From contig CALLOB010000023.1 of the NCBI GenBank assembly GCA_938005315.1, positions 1 to 61,392 on the forward strand: DNA of 61,392 nucleotides, written 5' to 3'. Origin of the DNA: an uncultured Phycisphaerae bacterium (lineage in GTDB: Bacteria; Planctomycetota; Phycisphaerae; UBA1845; PWPN01). Made by a program: the position numbers and the translations under genes. The notes below the pieces were generated by a model. It was not told the DNA's origin. It worked only from the letters and a program-made list of their open reading frames with translations, and did not search any database. The first letter of the stretch is position 1. The number at the start of each line of letters is the position of its first letter. Shown here one piece after another: positions 35,742-44,793 of the stretch.

Positions 35742-36431
35742 ATGGGTACCGCCACGCAGAAGATCATCGATCTGGATGTGGAGCTGGACGCCGACGAGGT
35801 ACTTCGCACCATGGGCTGCAGCTCCGGGCACACCCTGCGGGCCGAGCACCGGCTGCTGATGGACCGCCTGCTGGCCGAGGCCCGCCCGGCATTGCGCGGC
35901 CGCGCGGTCTACACGATCGCCGACGTCGAGCACATCGGGGAAAACGAGCTTCGCCTGCGGGACTGCCGGCCGATCCGCGGGCCGATCGCATCCTTCCTGA
36001 AGCCCTCCCGGCGGGTGGTGGCGTTCGTGGCCACCATCGGCGATGAGATCGAGCGGATGGCCGACAAGCGGTTCCAGGCCGGGGACAAGCTCGGGGGCTA
36101 CACGATGAACGCCATCGGCTCGGCCGCGGCGGACGCGGCGGTGGACGCCCTGGCCGACGCCATCTACTTCTCGGATCTGGGCCCGGACGAGGCCTTGACC
36201 CCCCCGTTCAGCCCCGGGTACTGCGGGATGCCGCTGGAGGAACAGCTTTCCATCTTCTCCATCGTCCAGGCCGCGCCGATCGGCGTCCGGCTGCTGCCCT
36301 CGATGATCATGAAGCCGCTCAAGAGCGTCTCGGGGCTGATCGGGATCGGCCCGAATCACGAGATCGAGGCCAAGGGCGTGCCCTGCCAGTGGTGCGAGCT
36401 GACTTCCTGCCGCATGCGCCGCACGCGCTGA
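35742..36431 (+). CDS. MetH-activation-domain-like protein (corrinoid reactivation)
   Basis: A 229-residue protein similar to the S-adenosylmethionine-binding activation domain of cobalamin-dependent methionine synthase (PF02965). The key block is SPGYCGMPLEEQLSIFSIVQ followed by LLPSMIMKPLKSVSGLIGIG, as in MetH-act, where RxxxGY binds AdoMet. An N-terminal part of 70 residues and a C-terminal CQWCELTSC cluster with three cysteines are extra; the cysteines may bind metal or a cluster. In this setting it probably re-methylates or reduces inactive Co(II) on the corrinoid protein encoded two genes upstream. Confidence 0.8.
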   Translation: MGTATQKIIDLDVELDADEVLRTMGCSSGHTLRAEHRLLMDRLLAEARPALRGRAVYTIADVEHIGENELRLRDCRPIRGPIASFLKPSRRVVAFVATIGDEIERMADKRFQAGDKLGGYTMNAIGSAAADAAVDALADAIYFSDLGPDEALTPPFSPGYCGMPLEEQLSIFSIVQAAPIGVRLLPSMIMKPLKSVSGLIGIGPNHEIEAKGVPCQWCELTSCRMRRTR

Positions 36432-36599
36432 AAGCACCCACCCTGCCACCCTTGCCTTCGCCGATGTCGTCACGGCCTTGACCAGCCGGTTCTCCGGAGA
36501 ACCTGCGATGGCGGACGCACGGCCTCCGCGGACGCCGCAAAAACCGACACGGCCGGCTCTTGAGGAAAAGGCCCCCCACTGAGCCTTTCCGCACGGTCG

Positions 36600-38309
36600 T
36601 CAGCCGCCGCGGCCTTCGATTTTCGCCCAGGTGTCCTTGAGCGTCACGGTGCGGTTGAAGACCGGCCTGCCCGGGGCGCTGTCGGGATCGACGCAGAAGT
36701 AACCCTGCCGCTCGAACTGGAAACGGCTGCCGGCCGGGGCATCGGCGGCCGAGGGCTCCACCAGGCAGTCCTCGAGAATCCGCAGCGAATCGGGGTTGAG
36801 GTTGGCCAGCCAGTCGCCGCCCTCGGGAACGTCGTCGGGGTCGGGCTTGAGGAACAGGTGGTCGTACAGCCGGACCTCGACGCGGCGGGCGTGGGCGGCC
36901 GAGACCCAGTGGAGGGTGGACTTGACCTTGCGGCCGTCGGGAGCATCGCCGCCTCGGGTCGCCGGGTCGTAGGTGCAGTGGACCTCAGTGATCTCGCCGG
37001 TGGCCGGATCGCGGACGACGCCGGTGCAGGTGACGAAGTAGGCGTAGCGCAGTCGCACTTCCCGGCCCGGGGACAACCGGTGGTACCTGGGGGGCGGGGT
37101 CTCGCGGAAGTCGTCCTGTTCGATGTACAACTCGCCGGAGAAGGGCACCTGGCGGGTGCCGGCGGACGGATCCTCGGGGTTGTTGATCGCCTCGAGGTAC
37201 TCGACCTGCCCGACCGGGTAGTTGTCGATCACCAGCTTCAGCGGCCGCAGCACGGCCATGACGCGGGGCGACCTACGGTTGAGGTCATCGCGGAGGCAGT
37301 GCTCCAGCAGGGCGATGTCCACCACGCTGTCGTACTTGTTGACGCCGATGCGGCGGCAGAACTCGCGGATGGCCTCGGGCGTATAGCCGCGGCGGCGCAG
37401 GCCGCTGAGGGTCGGCATCCGGGGATCGTCCCACCCGCGGACCAGGCCCTCCCTGACCAGCTGCAGCAGCCGCCGCTTGCTCATCACCGTGTAGGTCAGA
37501 TTCAGCCGGGCGAACTCGATCTGGCGGGGATGGTAGATGCCCAGGTTCTCGCAGAACCAGTCGTACAGCGGGCGGTGGTTCTCGAACTCCAGCGTGCAGA
37601 TCGAATGGGTGATGCCCTCGATGGAGTCGGACTGTCCGTGGGCGAAGTCGTACATCGGATAGATGCACCAGCGATCGCCGGTGCGGGGGTGGCTGGCGTG
37701 AAGAATGCGGTAGATCACCGGATCGCGGAGGTTGAAGTTGGGCGAGGCCATGTCGATCTTCGCCCGAAGGGTCCGCGCGCCGTCGGGGAACTCGCCGTTC
37801 TTCATGCGTTCGAAGAGGTCGAGGTTCTCCTCGACGCTGCGCGCCCGCCCGGGGCTCTCCAGGCCCGGCTCGGTGGGCGTGCCGCGGGTCCGGCGGATCT
37901 CCTCGGGCGAGAGGTCGCAGACGTAGGCCTTGCCGTCGCGGATGAGCTGGACGGCCCAGGCGTAAAGCTGGTCGAAGTAATCCGAGGCGTAGTACTCATG
38001 CTCGCCCCAGTCGAAACCCAGCCAGCGGACATCCTCTTTGATGGCGTCGATGTACTCCTGCTCTTCCTTGGTGGGGTTGGTGTCGTCGAAGCGCAGGTGG
38101 CAGCGGGCCTCGGTGGCCCGGTCGCGGTATTCCAGGGCCAGGCCGAAGTTCAGGCAGATGCTCTTGGCGTGGCCGATGTGGAGATAGCCGTTGGGCTCCG
38201 GTGGAAAACGGGTGATCACCCGACCGCCCCAACGGTTGGAGCGGAGATCCTCGTCGATGATGTCATGAATGAAGCTGGTCGATTCCTTGGCCGGTTGCGT
38301 GCCGCTCAT
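36600..38309 (-). CDS. glnS: Glutaminyl-tRNA synthetase
   Basis: A 569-residue class I synthetase charging tRNA-Gln. Motifs: [19 protein letters not shown] with HIGH at 44-47, [34 protein letters not shown], and the KMSKS variant VMSKRRLL. The anticodon-binding beta barrels follow (RHY-type strands to the end [20 protein letters not shown]). All family features are intact and length is normal. The ATG at 38309 is selected because homology to GlnRS starts there. Having glnS implies direct glutaminylation, though GatCAB may also exist elsewhere. Confidence 0.97.
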   Translation of the reverse strand: MSGTQPAKESTSFIHDIIDEDLRSNRWGGRVITRFPPEPNGYLHIGHAKSICLNFGLALEYRDRATEARCHLRFDDTNPTKEEQEYIDAIKEDVRWLGFDWGEHEYYASDYFDQLYAWAVQLIRDGKAYVCDLSPEEIRRTRGTPTEPGLESPGRARSVEENLDLFERMKNGEFPDGARTLRAKIDMASPNFNLRDPVIYRILHASHPRTGDRWCIYPMYDFAHGQSDSIEGITHSICTLEFENHRPLYDWFCENLGIYHPRQIEFARLNLTYTVMSKRRLLQLVREGLVRGWDDPRMPTLSGLRRRGYTPEAIREFCRRIGVNKYDSVVDIALLEHCLRDDLNRRSPRVMAVLRPLKLVIDNYPVGQVEYLEAINNPEDPSAGTRQVPFSGELYIEQDDFRETPPPRYHRLSPGREVRLRYAYFVTCTGVVRDPATGEITEVHCTYDPATRGGDAPDGRKVKSTLHWVSAAHARRVEVRLYDHLFLKPDPDDVPEGGDWLANLNPDSLRILEDCLVEPSAADAPAGSRFQFERQGYFCVDPDSAPGRPVFNRTVTLKDTWAKIEGRGG

Positions 38310-38373
38310 TTCGGGGTTGTCCCTCAGTTCGGATCCGGAGCCCATCGCCAGGCACGGCCCCGGGGCGGCGAGG

Positions 38374-38379
38374 ATTATA
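38374..38379 (-). promoter_or_regulatory. Consensus -10 element upstream of glnS
   Basis: TATAAT on the minus strand, about 65 bases before the glnS ATG. The -35 position, 17 bases away, reads GGGCGG and does not match consensus, so this may need an activator. Confidence 0.4.
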
Positions 38380-38690
38380 CACCGCCCGGCGGGAGCCCGC
38401 CCGAACCGGGCCACACAAGGGCCTGGAAGCGGGATCGCCGGGCTGCCGGACGCCGGTAACCGGGCTTCTGGCTCATCTGAAGGCCTTAATGCCGGTCCGG
38501 GGCGGGGACTGTCGGCCACCCGTGAACCGCCATGCGGCGGGATTGGAAGTGCGCGCATCGGAGCCGGCGGTACTTCAGCGGGGGGACATCGCAACCAATT
38601 GCCGCACCTTCCGGGCGACTTCGGCGACGACGGCCGGCGGGAATTCTCCCGATATGGGGTTTCTACCCTCTCAGAAAGGATCAGGTAAAT

Positions 38691-38711
38691 GCCGCAAATA
38701 TAACATGCGGC
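38691..38711 (+). promoter_or_regulatory. Hairpin with TATAAC in its loop
   Basis: GCCGCA (38691-38696) pairs with TGCGGC (38706-38711); the nine-base loop contains TATAAC (38699-38704), a -10-like hexamer. No -35 is obvious. It may be an operator overlapping a promoter of the gene at 38818. Confidence 0.3.
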
Positions 38712-38817
38712 CGTGCCGATCAGGGAGGGGCCGGCCGGCAGCATTTCAGAATCGGCGCGGCCCCAGCAGGTGCGGTGGGCAGGTGGATCATCGAGTGACA
38801 CGGTGGGAGGAAAAGGG

Positions 38818-39336
38818 ATGTTGCTCCAACCGGTTCTTGATGTCATCGATTCCAGCGGCGAATTGCCGGGGCTGCTGTCGGCGGCTCTTCGCGATGAATC
38901 GATCGTCGTCCGCTCATATCGCGACGTGGATGAATACCTGGAGCATCACGCAAAGGACCATCCGGAGCACGATTTCGCGCAGGCTCCGGGCTGCCTGGTG
39001 CTCAAGGTGACGGAGTCGGGCCTGGAGGCTCTGGACCCCTACCTCCGGCTGAAGGCCTGTCGTCTGGACAATCCGGTGATCATCGTCAGCCGTCACGCCA
39101 GTCGGTCACTGGCGGTCGCGAGTTTCAAGCTCCGGGCATTTGATTTCTTCTCCGAGCCGATCGAAACCGGCCTTCTGATTTCCTCGATCGAGGCCGCCCT
39201 GCGGTACCAGTCGGCGATATCCGGGCCCTGGATACCCCCCGGCGATGTTGGCACATCGGGCAGATCAAGGCAGGGTCCTTTTCATCCATCGGCGGCGGTC
39301 GCGGCCTCCCAGCCGGTCGTCACCAATCGACGCTGA
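38818..39336 (+). CDS. Degenerate response-regulator receiver protein (pseudo-receiver)
   Basis: A 172-residue protein. The first 130 residues align by eye with FixJ/NtrC-type receivers: [15 protein letters not shown] corresponds to the GCLVLDVRMPG strand, [10 protein letters not shown] to PVIFITGHGD, and [22 protein letters not shown] to the DFLEKPF-helix end. The phospho-acceptor Asp is Lys63 and the invariant Lys is Glu113, while Ser91 keeps the switch position. It should not accept phosphate in the normal way. The rest (130-172) is a disordered tail without an output domain. SD GGGAGG precedes ATG at 38818. It sits upstream of pstS, so a link to phosphate control is tempting but unproven. 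Confidence 0.7.
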   Translation: MLLQPVLDVIDSSGELPGLLSAALRDESIVVRSYRDVDEYLEHHAKDHPEHDFAQAPGCLVLKVTESGLEALDPYLRLKACRLDNPVIIVSRHASRSLAVASFKLRAFDFFSEPIETGLLISSIEAALRYQSAISGPWIPPGDVGTSGRSRQGPFHPSAAVAASQPVVTNRR

Positions 39337-39760
39337 GTCTTTTCGGCGATTCAGCAGACTGCGACCGGCGTTATCCTTGTTTTCTCCTGAACAAAAGCTC
39401 ATTTCCGACAGTAGTTTGACAGCAGACGGAACTCCGTCGAAGCTTGATTTACCCCTTGCGGCCGTGTGGGACCTGCCAGGGCGCAGGGGTTGGGCGGAGG
39501 ACCGGCTTGCCTGGCCGGACTCAAGGCCGCTGTCTCCCGTGTCAAGGTCCGGGTGGCCAAGCTCGCGGGCGTCGGTCTGCGCAGGGGCGGGCCTCGCCGG
39601 GGAGCCTCCATGAGGCCCGGCCCGGCAGCGGGCGGACGCAGGGCGCGGAAAAGACGCTGGTGTGTTAGACTGCTGCCGAACCGGACGGCGGTCGCGGTAT
39701 CGGGCGCGGCCGGTCAGAGGTAACCGGGTCCGGGGCCGTTTCGACAAGGAGCAGACGGGC
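39337..39760 (+). other. Upstream region of the pst operon
   Basis: Over 420 bases without a gene. It carries a Pho-box-like repeat (39405-39422) and a TAGACT -10-like hexamer (39666-39671) about 90 bases before pstS. The TTGACA within the repeat has no partner -10 at 17 bp. Confidence 0.5.
39405..39422 (-). promoter_or_regulatory. Pho-box-like direct repeat upstream of pstS
   Basis: The minus strand reads CTGTCAA, four bases (ACTA), CTGTCGG. This has the 7+4+7 layout of the PhoB box (CTGTCAT, AT-rich four, CTGTCAT) with 5-6 matches per half. It lies about 340 bases before the pstS ATG and faces away from it, which is unusual; PhoB sites in other phyla can differ. No phoB/phoR gene is in view. 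Confidence 0.35.
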
Positions 39761-40603
39761 ATGCAGGGCATCATCTCACGGGCATGGCTGGCGGGGCTGG
39801 CGGTGATGGCGGCGGCGGGCGCGGCGGGAGCCGAGGGCAGTGGCCCGACGGAGATCGTCATCGACGGGTCCACAACCGTAGGACCGATCGCCAAGGCCTT
39901 CGCCGAGTATTACATGAAGGAGCACCCGGGCGTTTCGATCACCATAAGCGAATCGGGCAGCGGCAACGGGGCCAAGAGCCTGATCAACGGGGTCTGCCAG
40001 ATCGCGGCGATGTCGCGTTTCATGCACGACACGGAGGTCAAGGCGGCGGTGGAGAAGCAGATCCTGCCGGTGCCGCACGCGGTGGCGATCGACGGCATCG
40101 CGCTGGTGGTTCACCCGGGCAACCCGGTAAAGGATCTGAAGCTCGAGCAGATCCGGGACATCTACGCCGGCCGGATCACGAACTGGAGCCAGGTGGGCGG
40201 TCCGAACACGAAGATCGTGGTGATCGGCCGGGAGAGCAACAGCGGAACGTTCGAGTCGTTCCAGCTGCTGGTGATGAAGGGCGAGAAAACCGGCCCGTCG
40301 GTCGAATCGGTGGGCAGCAACGGGGCGATCCGTCAGCGGGTGCAGTCCACGCCGGCGGCGATCGGTTATGTAGGCCTGGGCTTCGTGGATCGGACGGTGA
40401 AGCCGCTGATGGTGAACGGGGTTTCCTGCGAGCGGCAGGCGGTGATGACCGGCCGTTATCCGGTTTGTCGGCCGCTGTTCCTGTTCACCAGCGGCTATCC
40501 GGAGCTGGGCTCTCATCTGCATGCGCTGGTGACGCTTCACCTGCACAAGAAGGGGCAGGAAATCGTGGAGGCGCTGGGTTACGTTCCCTTGACGGACTAT
40601 TGA
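39761..40603 (+). CDS. pstS: Phosphate ABC transporter substrate-binding protein
   Basis: A 280-residue secreted phosphate binder. Residues 1-24 are a signal peptide (LAGLAVMAAAGAAGA, cleavage before EGSGP); no lipobox Cys is seen. Phosphate-binding blocks are typical of the shorter PstS type: IVIDGSTTVGPIAKAFAEYY, ESGSGNGAKSLINGVCQIAAMSR, VIGRESNSGTFESF and the VGSNGAIRQRVQSTPAAIGYVGLGF segment. AGGAG precedes the ATG. First gene of pstSCAB-phoU. Confidence 0.93.
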   Translation: MQGIISRAWLAGLAVMAAAGAAGAEGSGPTEIVIDGSTTVGPIAKAFAEYYMKEHPGVSITISESGSGNGAKSLINGVCQIAAMSRFMHDTEVKAAVEKQILPVPHAVAIDGIALVVHPGNPVKDLKLEQIRDIYAGRITNWSQVGGPNTKIVVIGRESNSGTFESFQLLVMKGEKTGPSVESVGSNGAIRQRVQSTPAAIGYVGLGFVDRTVKPLMVNGVSCERQAVMTGRYPVCRPLFLFTSGYPELGSHLHALVTLHLHKKGQEIVEALGYVPLTDY

Positions 40604-40673
40604 CGGCCGGATCGCGGCGGCGGGAGCGGTCGAGGGACGCCTGTTCCAGCCGTTCCGCGGAGGCAGCGGGGGT

Positions 40674-41858
40674 TTGGGTTTGGACGCCTGCCCGACGATT
40701 CGACGCCCCAGTCTGGTGGCCAGCCGGCGGAAGGGCCGCCTTGCGCGGCTGGCCTCGACGGCGGGGCATGCGCTTCTGTTCCTGGTGGCGTCCAGTTCGG
40801 CATTCATCGTTCTGTTCATCTTCTACTTCATCATCCGCGACGCGATCCCGTTCTTCCGTCTGCGCGGTTTCCTGGAGTTCTTCACCGGACGGGACTGGCA
40901 TCCCTCGAGCACGCCGCCGGCCTTCGGGGCCCTGCCGATGTTCTACGGCAGTGCGATGGTGACGCTGGGGGCGGTCTGCGTGGCGGTGCCGGTGGGGATA
41001 CTGGCGGCGATCTGCCTGAGCGACATCCTGCCGTTCGGGCTCCGGCAGGTGGTCAAGCCGGTGATCGAACTGCTGGCGGCGATTCCGTCGGTGGCGTTCG
41101 GCTTTTTTGCGCTGGTCGTGCTGGCCCCGCAGCTGCAGAACCACGGAGGGCGGATCCTGGCGGCCGCGGCCTGGCTGATCGGGCTGCCGCTGGCGGTGCT
41201 TCTGGCGGTCATCGTCGGCGATCTGGTCGCCGGGGTCGCCTGCGGCCGGGCCCGGGGGGTGGTCCGGGCGGTGACGGCGCCGGCGCTGGTGGTGCTGGCC
41301 GGGGCGGGCCTGTGGTTTCTGGGACACCGTCTGGCGGGTCTGGAGATCGCCAGCGGCACCAACGCCCTGAACGTGTCGATCATCCTGGGGATCATGGCCC
41401 TGCCGACGGTGGTCAGCGTGTCGGAGGACGCACTGCAGGCCGCCGGGCGGGAGTTGAGGGAAGGGGCCTATGCGCTGGGCGCCACCCGGGCCGAGACGAT
41501 GCTGCGGGTGGTGATTCCGGCGGCCGCCAGCGGGATCTGCGCGGCGGTGATCCTGGGCATCATGCGGGCGGTGGGTGAGACGATGGTGGTCTGGATGGCC
41601 TCGGGCAACGCCGCCCAGATCCCCTCGCCCTGGTGGGACTTCCTGCAGCCGGTGCGGACGCTGACCGCCACGATCGCCGGCGAGATGGGCGAGGCCGACC
41701 ACAGCACCGCCTCGGCGCGCTACAGCGTGCTGTTCGCCATGGCCTTGTGTCTGCTTCTGATATCCTACGTGTTCAACCTGGCCAGCGAGCGGGTGGTCCG
41801 CATCGGCTCGCGGAGGAGCAGGCCGCAACGTGCAACGCGGGTCTCGAGAACTGGTTGA
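40674..41858 (+). CDS. pstC: Phosphate ABC transporter permease PstC
   Basis: A 394-residue inner-membrane permease with about eight helices. The EAA loop that contacts PstB reads EGAYALGATRAETMLRVVIPAAASGICAAVILGIMRAVGETMVV. Earlier typical segments are FFTGRDW, GALPMFYGSAMVTLGAVCVAVPVGILAAI and PVIELLAAIPSVAFGFFALVVLAPQ. The start appears to be TTG (40674, or 40680), since no ATG precedes the first helix and GGAGG lies nearby. It overlaps pstA by 29 bases. The extra helices around 160-235 make it somewhat longer than E. coli PstC. Confidence 0.93.
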   Translation: MGLDACPTIRRPSLVASRRKGRLARLASTAGHALLFLVASSSAFIVLFIFYFIIRDAIPFFRLRGFLEFFTGRDWHPSSTPPAFGALPMFYGSAMVTLGAVCVAVPVGILAAICLSDILPFGLRQVVKPVIELLAAIPSVAFGFFALVVLAPQLQNHGGRILAAAAWLIGLPLAVLLAVIVGDLVAGVACGRARGVVRAVTAPALVVLAGAGLWFLGHRLAGLEIASGTNALNVSIILGIMALPTVVSVSEDALQAAGRELREGAYALGATRAETMLRVVIPAAASGICAAVILGIMRAVGETMVVWMASGNAAQIPSPWWDFLQPVRTLTATIAGEMGEADHSTASARYSVLFAMALCLLLISYVFNLASERVVRIGSRRSRPQRATRVSRTG

Positions 41859-43179
41859 CCGGGCTTTCACCGGCGTGGGTCTGGTGTCGATCGTGCTGCT
41901 GGCGGCGGCACTGTTGACGCTGCTGGGGCCGATCGTGCTGCGCGGACTGGGGGCGTTCGTCTTCCGCGGGACGGTGGAGCACCGCCGGGTGCTGCTGGAG
42001 CAGTTCGGGCGCGGGGACACCGAGGAGGTACAACGGGAGCTGGCCGCGGCCCGTGCCGCCCGTGAACCGGTGTATGACATGATCGCGGCCTTCGAGCGGG
42101 AGATGAAACAGGCCGGCCCGGCCGAGCGGCGGGCCATGGGCGAGTCGCTGGACGGCCTCAAGGCGGCCCTGCGGGAGCTCCTGGGCCCGCTCCCGGGCGA
42201 CCCCGATCCGCCGCTGCTGCGGCTGCGTTTCGGGCAGACCCGCTGGGACCGCGCCCTGGTCAAGCTGCAGAGCGTGCTGTGGAGGGAGCAGTACGACTAC
42301 TCGGATCCGACGGTGATGGGCCGCAAGGTTCTGGTGCCCCGGGCGGATGAATTCCGGGGCACGGCGCTGGAGCCGCTGTTCGACCGGCTGCCGGCGGAGC
42401 TGGAGGCCATGCTCCGGCCGCGCTGGACGGTCTACTGGGGCTTTCTGTTCGACCGTTCGCGGGACGCGCATTTTTTCGGGGGCATCTGGGCGGAGCTGCT
42501 GGGCACGGTGTATCTGACGGTGGGAGCAGTGCTGTTCGCGGTTCCGATGGGCGTCGCGTCGGCGATCTACCTGGTGGAATACGCCCGGGAGGACTCGCGT
42601 CCGGTGCGGCTGCTGCGCACCTGCATCAGCACGCTGGCCGGAGTGCCGAGCATCGTGTTCGGGCTGTTCGGGCTGGCCTTCTTCATCAACACGCTGCACG
42701 TTTCGTCCTCCAAGAGCGTGCTGGCGGGCTCGCTGACGCTGGCGATCCTGATCCTGCCGCTGGTGATCCGTTCGGCCGAGGAGGCGTTGCGCGCGGTCCC
42801 GCACACCTACAAGGAGGCCTCGCTGAGCCTGGGGGCGGGCCGGTGGCGGACGGTGGCGACGGTCATCCTTCCGGCGGCCCTTCCGGGGATCCTGACCGGG
42901 GTGGTCATCAGCATGGGCCGTGCCGCGGGGGAGACCGCCCCGATCATCTTCACGGCGGCGGTGAGCGTGGGGCAACCGCTGGCGCTGTGGGAGGTCTTCT
43001 CGCGCCCCACGCCGGCTCTGCCCTGGAACATCTACAACCTCTGCTCGGAGCACCAGGCGGTGGACGAGATCCGTCACGTGCAGTACGGCATGGTGCTGAC
43101 GCTGGTGGCGCTGGTGCTGCTGCTGAACTCCGCGGCGATCTTTATTCGGGCGAGGATTTCGGGCAGACTGAGGGGCTGA
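41830..43179 (+). CDS. pstA: Phosphate ABC transporter permease PstA with a ~155-residue insertion
   Basis: A 449-residue permease; typical PstA is about 290. TM1 is at 17-40. Residues 46-205 are a soluble charged insertion with a predicted coiled coil ([30 protein letters not shown]). The permease core resumes at [36 protein letters not shown] and includes [20 protein letters not shown] and the EAA loop [49 protein letters not shown] start at 41830 within the end of pstC suggests coupling. The insertion lies on the outer side after TM1. Confidence 0.92.
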   Translation: MQRGSRELVDRAFTGVGLVSIVLLAAALLTLLGPIVLRGLGAFVFRGTVEHRRVLLEQFGRGDTEEVQRELAAARAAREPVYDMIAAFEREMKQAGPAERRAMGESLDGLKAALRELLGPLPGDPDPPLLRLRFGQTRWDRALVKLQSVLWREQYDYSDPTVMGRKVLVPRADEFRGTALEPLFDRLPAELEAMLRPRWTVYWGFLFDRSRDAHFFGGIWAELLGTVYLTVGAVLFAVPMGVASAIYLVEYAREDSRPVRLLRTCISTLAGVPSIVFGLFGLAFFINTLHVSSSKSVLAGSLTLAILILPLVIRSAEEALRAVPHTYKEASLSLGAGRWRTVATVILPAALPGILTGVVISMGRAAGETAPIIFTAAVSVGQPLALWEVFSRPTPALPWNIYNLCSEHQAVDEIRHVQYGMVLTLVALVLLLNSAAIFIRARISGRLRG

Positions 43180-43183
43180 GAGC

Positions 43184-44050
43184 ATGGCGGTCGTCAGCGA
43201 AAAGGGAGCCGCTCGCGTGAACCCGTCCGTCCCGGTGCCGAGCCTGCCGCCGTCGGAGCGCCCCCCCCCGGACCCGGCGCCGGCCCCGCCGGCGGGGCGG
43301 ATCCACGTGGCCGCGGAGGGCTTCTCGGTCTTCTACGCCGACGTGGAGGCGGTGCGGTCGGTGACGCTGGCGATTCCGCAGGGGCGGGTGACGGCGATCA
43401 TCGGCCCCAGCGGATGCGGCAAGAGCACGCTGCTGCGGGCCATCAACCGGATGAACGACCTGATTCCGGGGTGCCGGGTTTCCGGGCGGCTGACGCTGGA
43501 CGGCGAGGACGTCTACGGCCCGCAGATCGATGTCACCGCCCTGCGACAGCGGGTGGGGATGGTCTTCCAGAAGCCCAACCCGTTTCCCAAATCGGTGTTC
43601 GACAACGTGGCCTTCGGGCCGCGGATCCACGGGATCCGGGGCAGGTCGCAGCTGGAGGCCGTCGTCGAGCGGAGCCTGCGGCGGGCGGCCCTGTGGGGCG
43701 AGGTCCAGGACCGGCTGCACGAGAATGCCCTGGGGCTGTCCGGCGGGCAGCAGCAGCGGCTGTGCATCGCCCGGGCCCTGGCCGTGCAGCCGGAACTGCT
43801 GCTGATGGACGAGCCGACCTCGGCCCTGGACCCGATCGCGGCCAGCCGCATCGAGGACCTGATCGACGAGCTGCGGGGAGAGTACACGGTGATCATCGTC
43901 ACGCACAACATGCAGCAGGCCGCGCGCGTGTCGGACCTGACCGCGTTCATGTACATGGGGGAGCTGGTCGAGTTCGACGCGACCAGCCGGCTGTTCACCA
44001 GCCCGGCCCAGGCGCGGACGCAGGACTACATCACCGGCCGTTTCGGGTGA
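43184..44050 (+). CDS. pstB: Phosphate ABC transporter ATP-binding protein
   Basis: A 288-residue ABC ATPase that powers PstCA. Walker A is [24 protein letters not shown], the Q-loop region [28 protein letters not shown], the signature [15 protein letters not shown], Walker [13 protein letters not shown], and the H-loop [15 protein letters not shown]. All match PstB very closely. A Pro-rich N-terminal extension of about 35 residues precedes the domain. It starts four bases after pstA. Confidence 0.97.
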   Translation: MAVVSEKGAARVNPSVPVPSLPPSERPPPDPAPAPPAGRIHVAAEGFSVFYADVEAVRSVTLAIPQGRVTAIIGPSGCGKSTLLRAINRMNDLIPGCRVSGRLTLDGEDVYGPQIDVTALRQRVGMVFQKPNPFPKSVFDNVAFGPRIHGIRGRSQLEAVVERSLRRAALWGEVQDRLHENALGLSGGQQQRLCIARALAVQPELLLMDEPTSALDPIAASRIEDLIDELRGEYTVIIVTHNMQQAARVSDLTAFMYMGELVEFDATSRLFTSPAQARTQDYITGRFG

Positions 44051-44054
44051 AACC

Positions 44055-44714
44055 ATGACCGCGCACTTCATCAACCTCCTGGACGAACTCCTGCGGCGCT
44101 CGCTGCGCATGGCCAGCGCCGTCGAGCACATGCTCGCGGAGGCCTGCGACGCCGCCAAGCGTCTGGACGGCGCGATGGCCCAGCGGATCATCGACCGCGA
44201 CCGGGACGTGGACGAGGAAGAGGTCGCGATCGAGACCGAGACGCTCCGGCTGATGACGCTGTTCCAGCCGATGGGCGCGGACATGCGGCAGCTCTGCACG
44301 ATTCTGAAGGTCAACAGCGACCTGGAGCGGATCGCGGACTGCGCGGTGAACATCGCCCAGCGGGTGTACCACGTCGCGCCGGGCGTCATGGAGGAGCTCG
44401 GGGACGACCTCGAGGACTTCTACCCGGCGGTGCGGCGGATGCTGCAGGACGTGCTGCACGCCTACGCCAAGGTGGATGTGGCCGGCGCCCAGGCGATCCG
44501 GGCCCAGGACGCGGTAATAGACGCCCTCTACGGGCAGTTCATCCAGAAGGCCGTCATCCGGGCGGCCGGCCAGGCTCCGGAGATGCTGGCGGCCTACATG
44601 GACGTGCTCTCCATCGCCAAGAACCTCGAGCGCATCGCCGATCACGCGACCAACATCGCCGAGGACGTGATCTACCTGGGCACCGGCCGGATCGTGCGCC
44701 ACTCGATACCCTGA
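44055..44714 (+). CDS. phoU: Phosphate uptake regulator PhoU
   Basis: A 219-residue all-helical protein with two PhoU three-helix bundles. Each carries the metal-binding motif: LERIADCAVNIAQRV (residues about 95-109) and LERIADHATNIAEDV (about 194-208). PhoU damps Pst activity and signals phosphate sufficiency to PhoR. It begins four bases after pstB and closes the operon. No phoB or phoR follows. Confidence 0.96.
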   Translation: MTAHFINLLDELLRRSLRMASAVEHMLAEACDAAKRLDGAMAQRIIDRDRDVDEEEVAIETETLRLMTLFQPMGADMRQLCTILKVNSDLERIADCAVNIAQRVYHVAPGVMEELGDDLEDFYPAVRRMLQDVLHAYAKVDVAGAQAIRAQDAVIDALYGQFIQKAVIRAAGQAPEMLAAYMDVLSIAKNLERIADHATNIAEDVIYLGTGRIVRHSIP

Positions 44715-44793
44715 AGCCGCCGGACCCGCCGGACCGCCCCACCGACGCCTTGGCATTCCGTTTCCAAACCGTGGCGACGGGACCACGGAAGGC

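Larger units (their letters stand above)
38310..38817. other. Divergent region between glnS and the pseudo-receiver gene
   Basis: About 500 bases without a gene. It holds a near-perfect minus-strand -10 (TATAAT at 38374-38379) for glnS and a hairpin (38691-38711) with a -10-like loop on the plus side. Confidence 0.5.

Noticed and set aside
39416-39445. Strong sigma-70 promoter from TTGACA at 39416
   Set aside because: No -10-like hexamer occurs 15-19 bases downstream; the hexamer is part of the Pho-box-like repeat.
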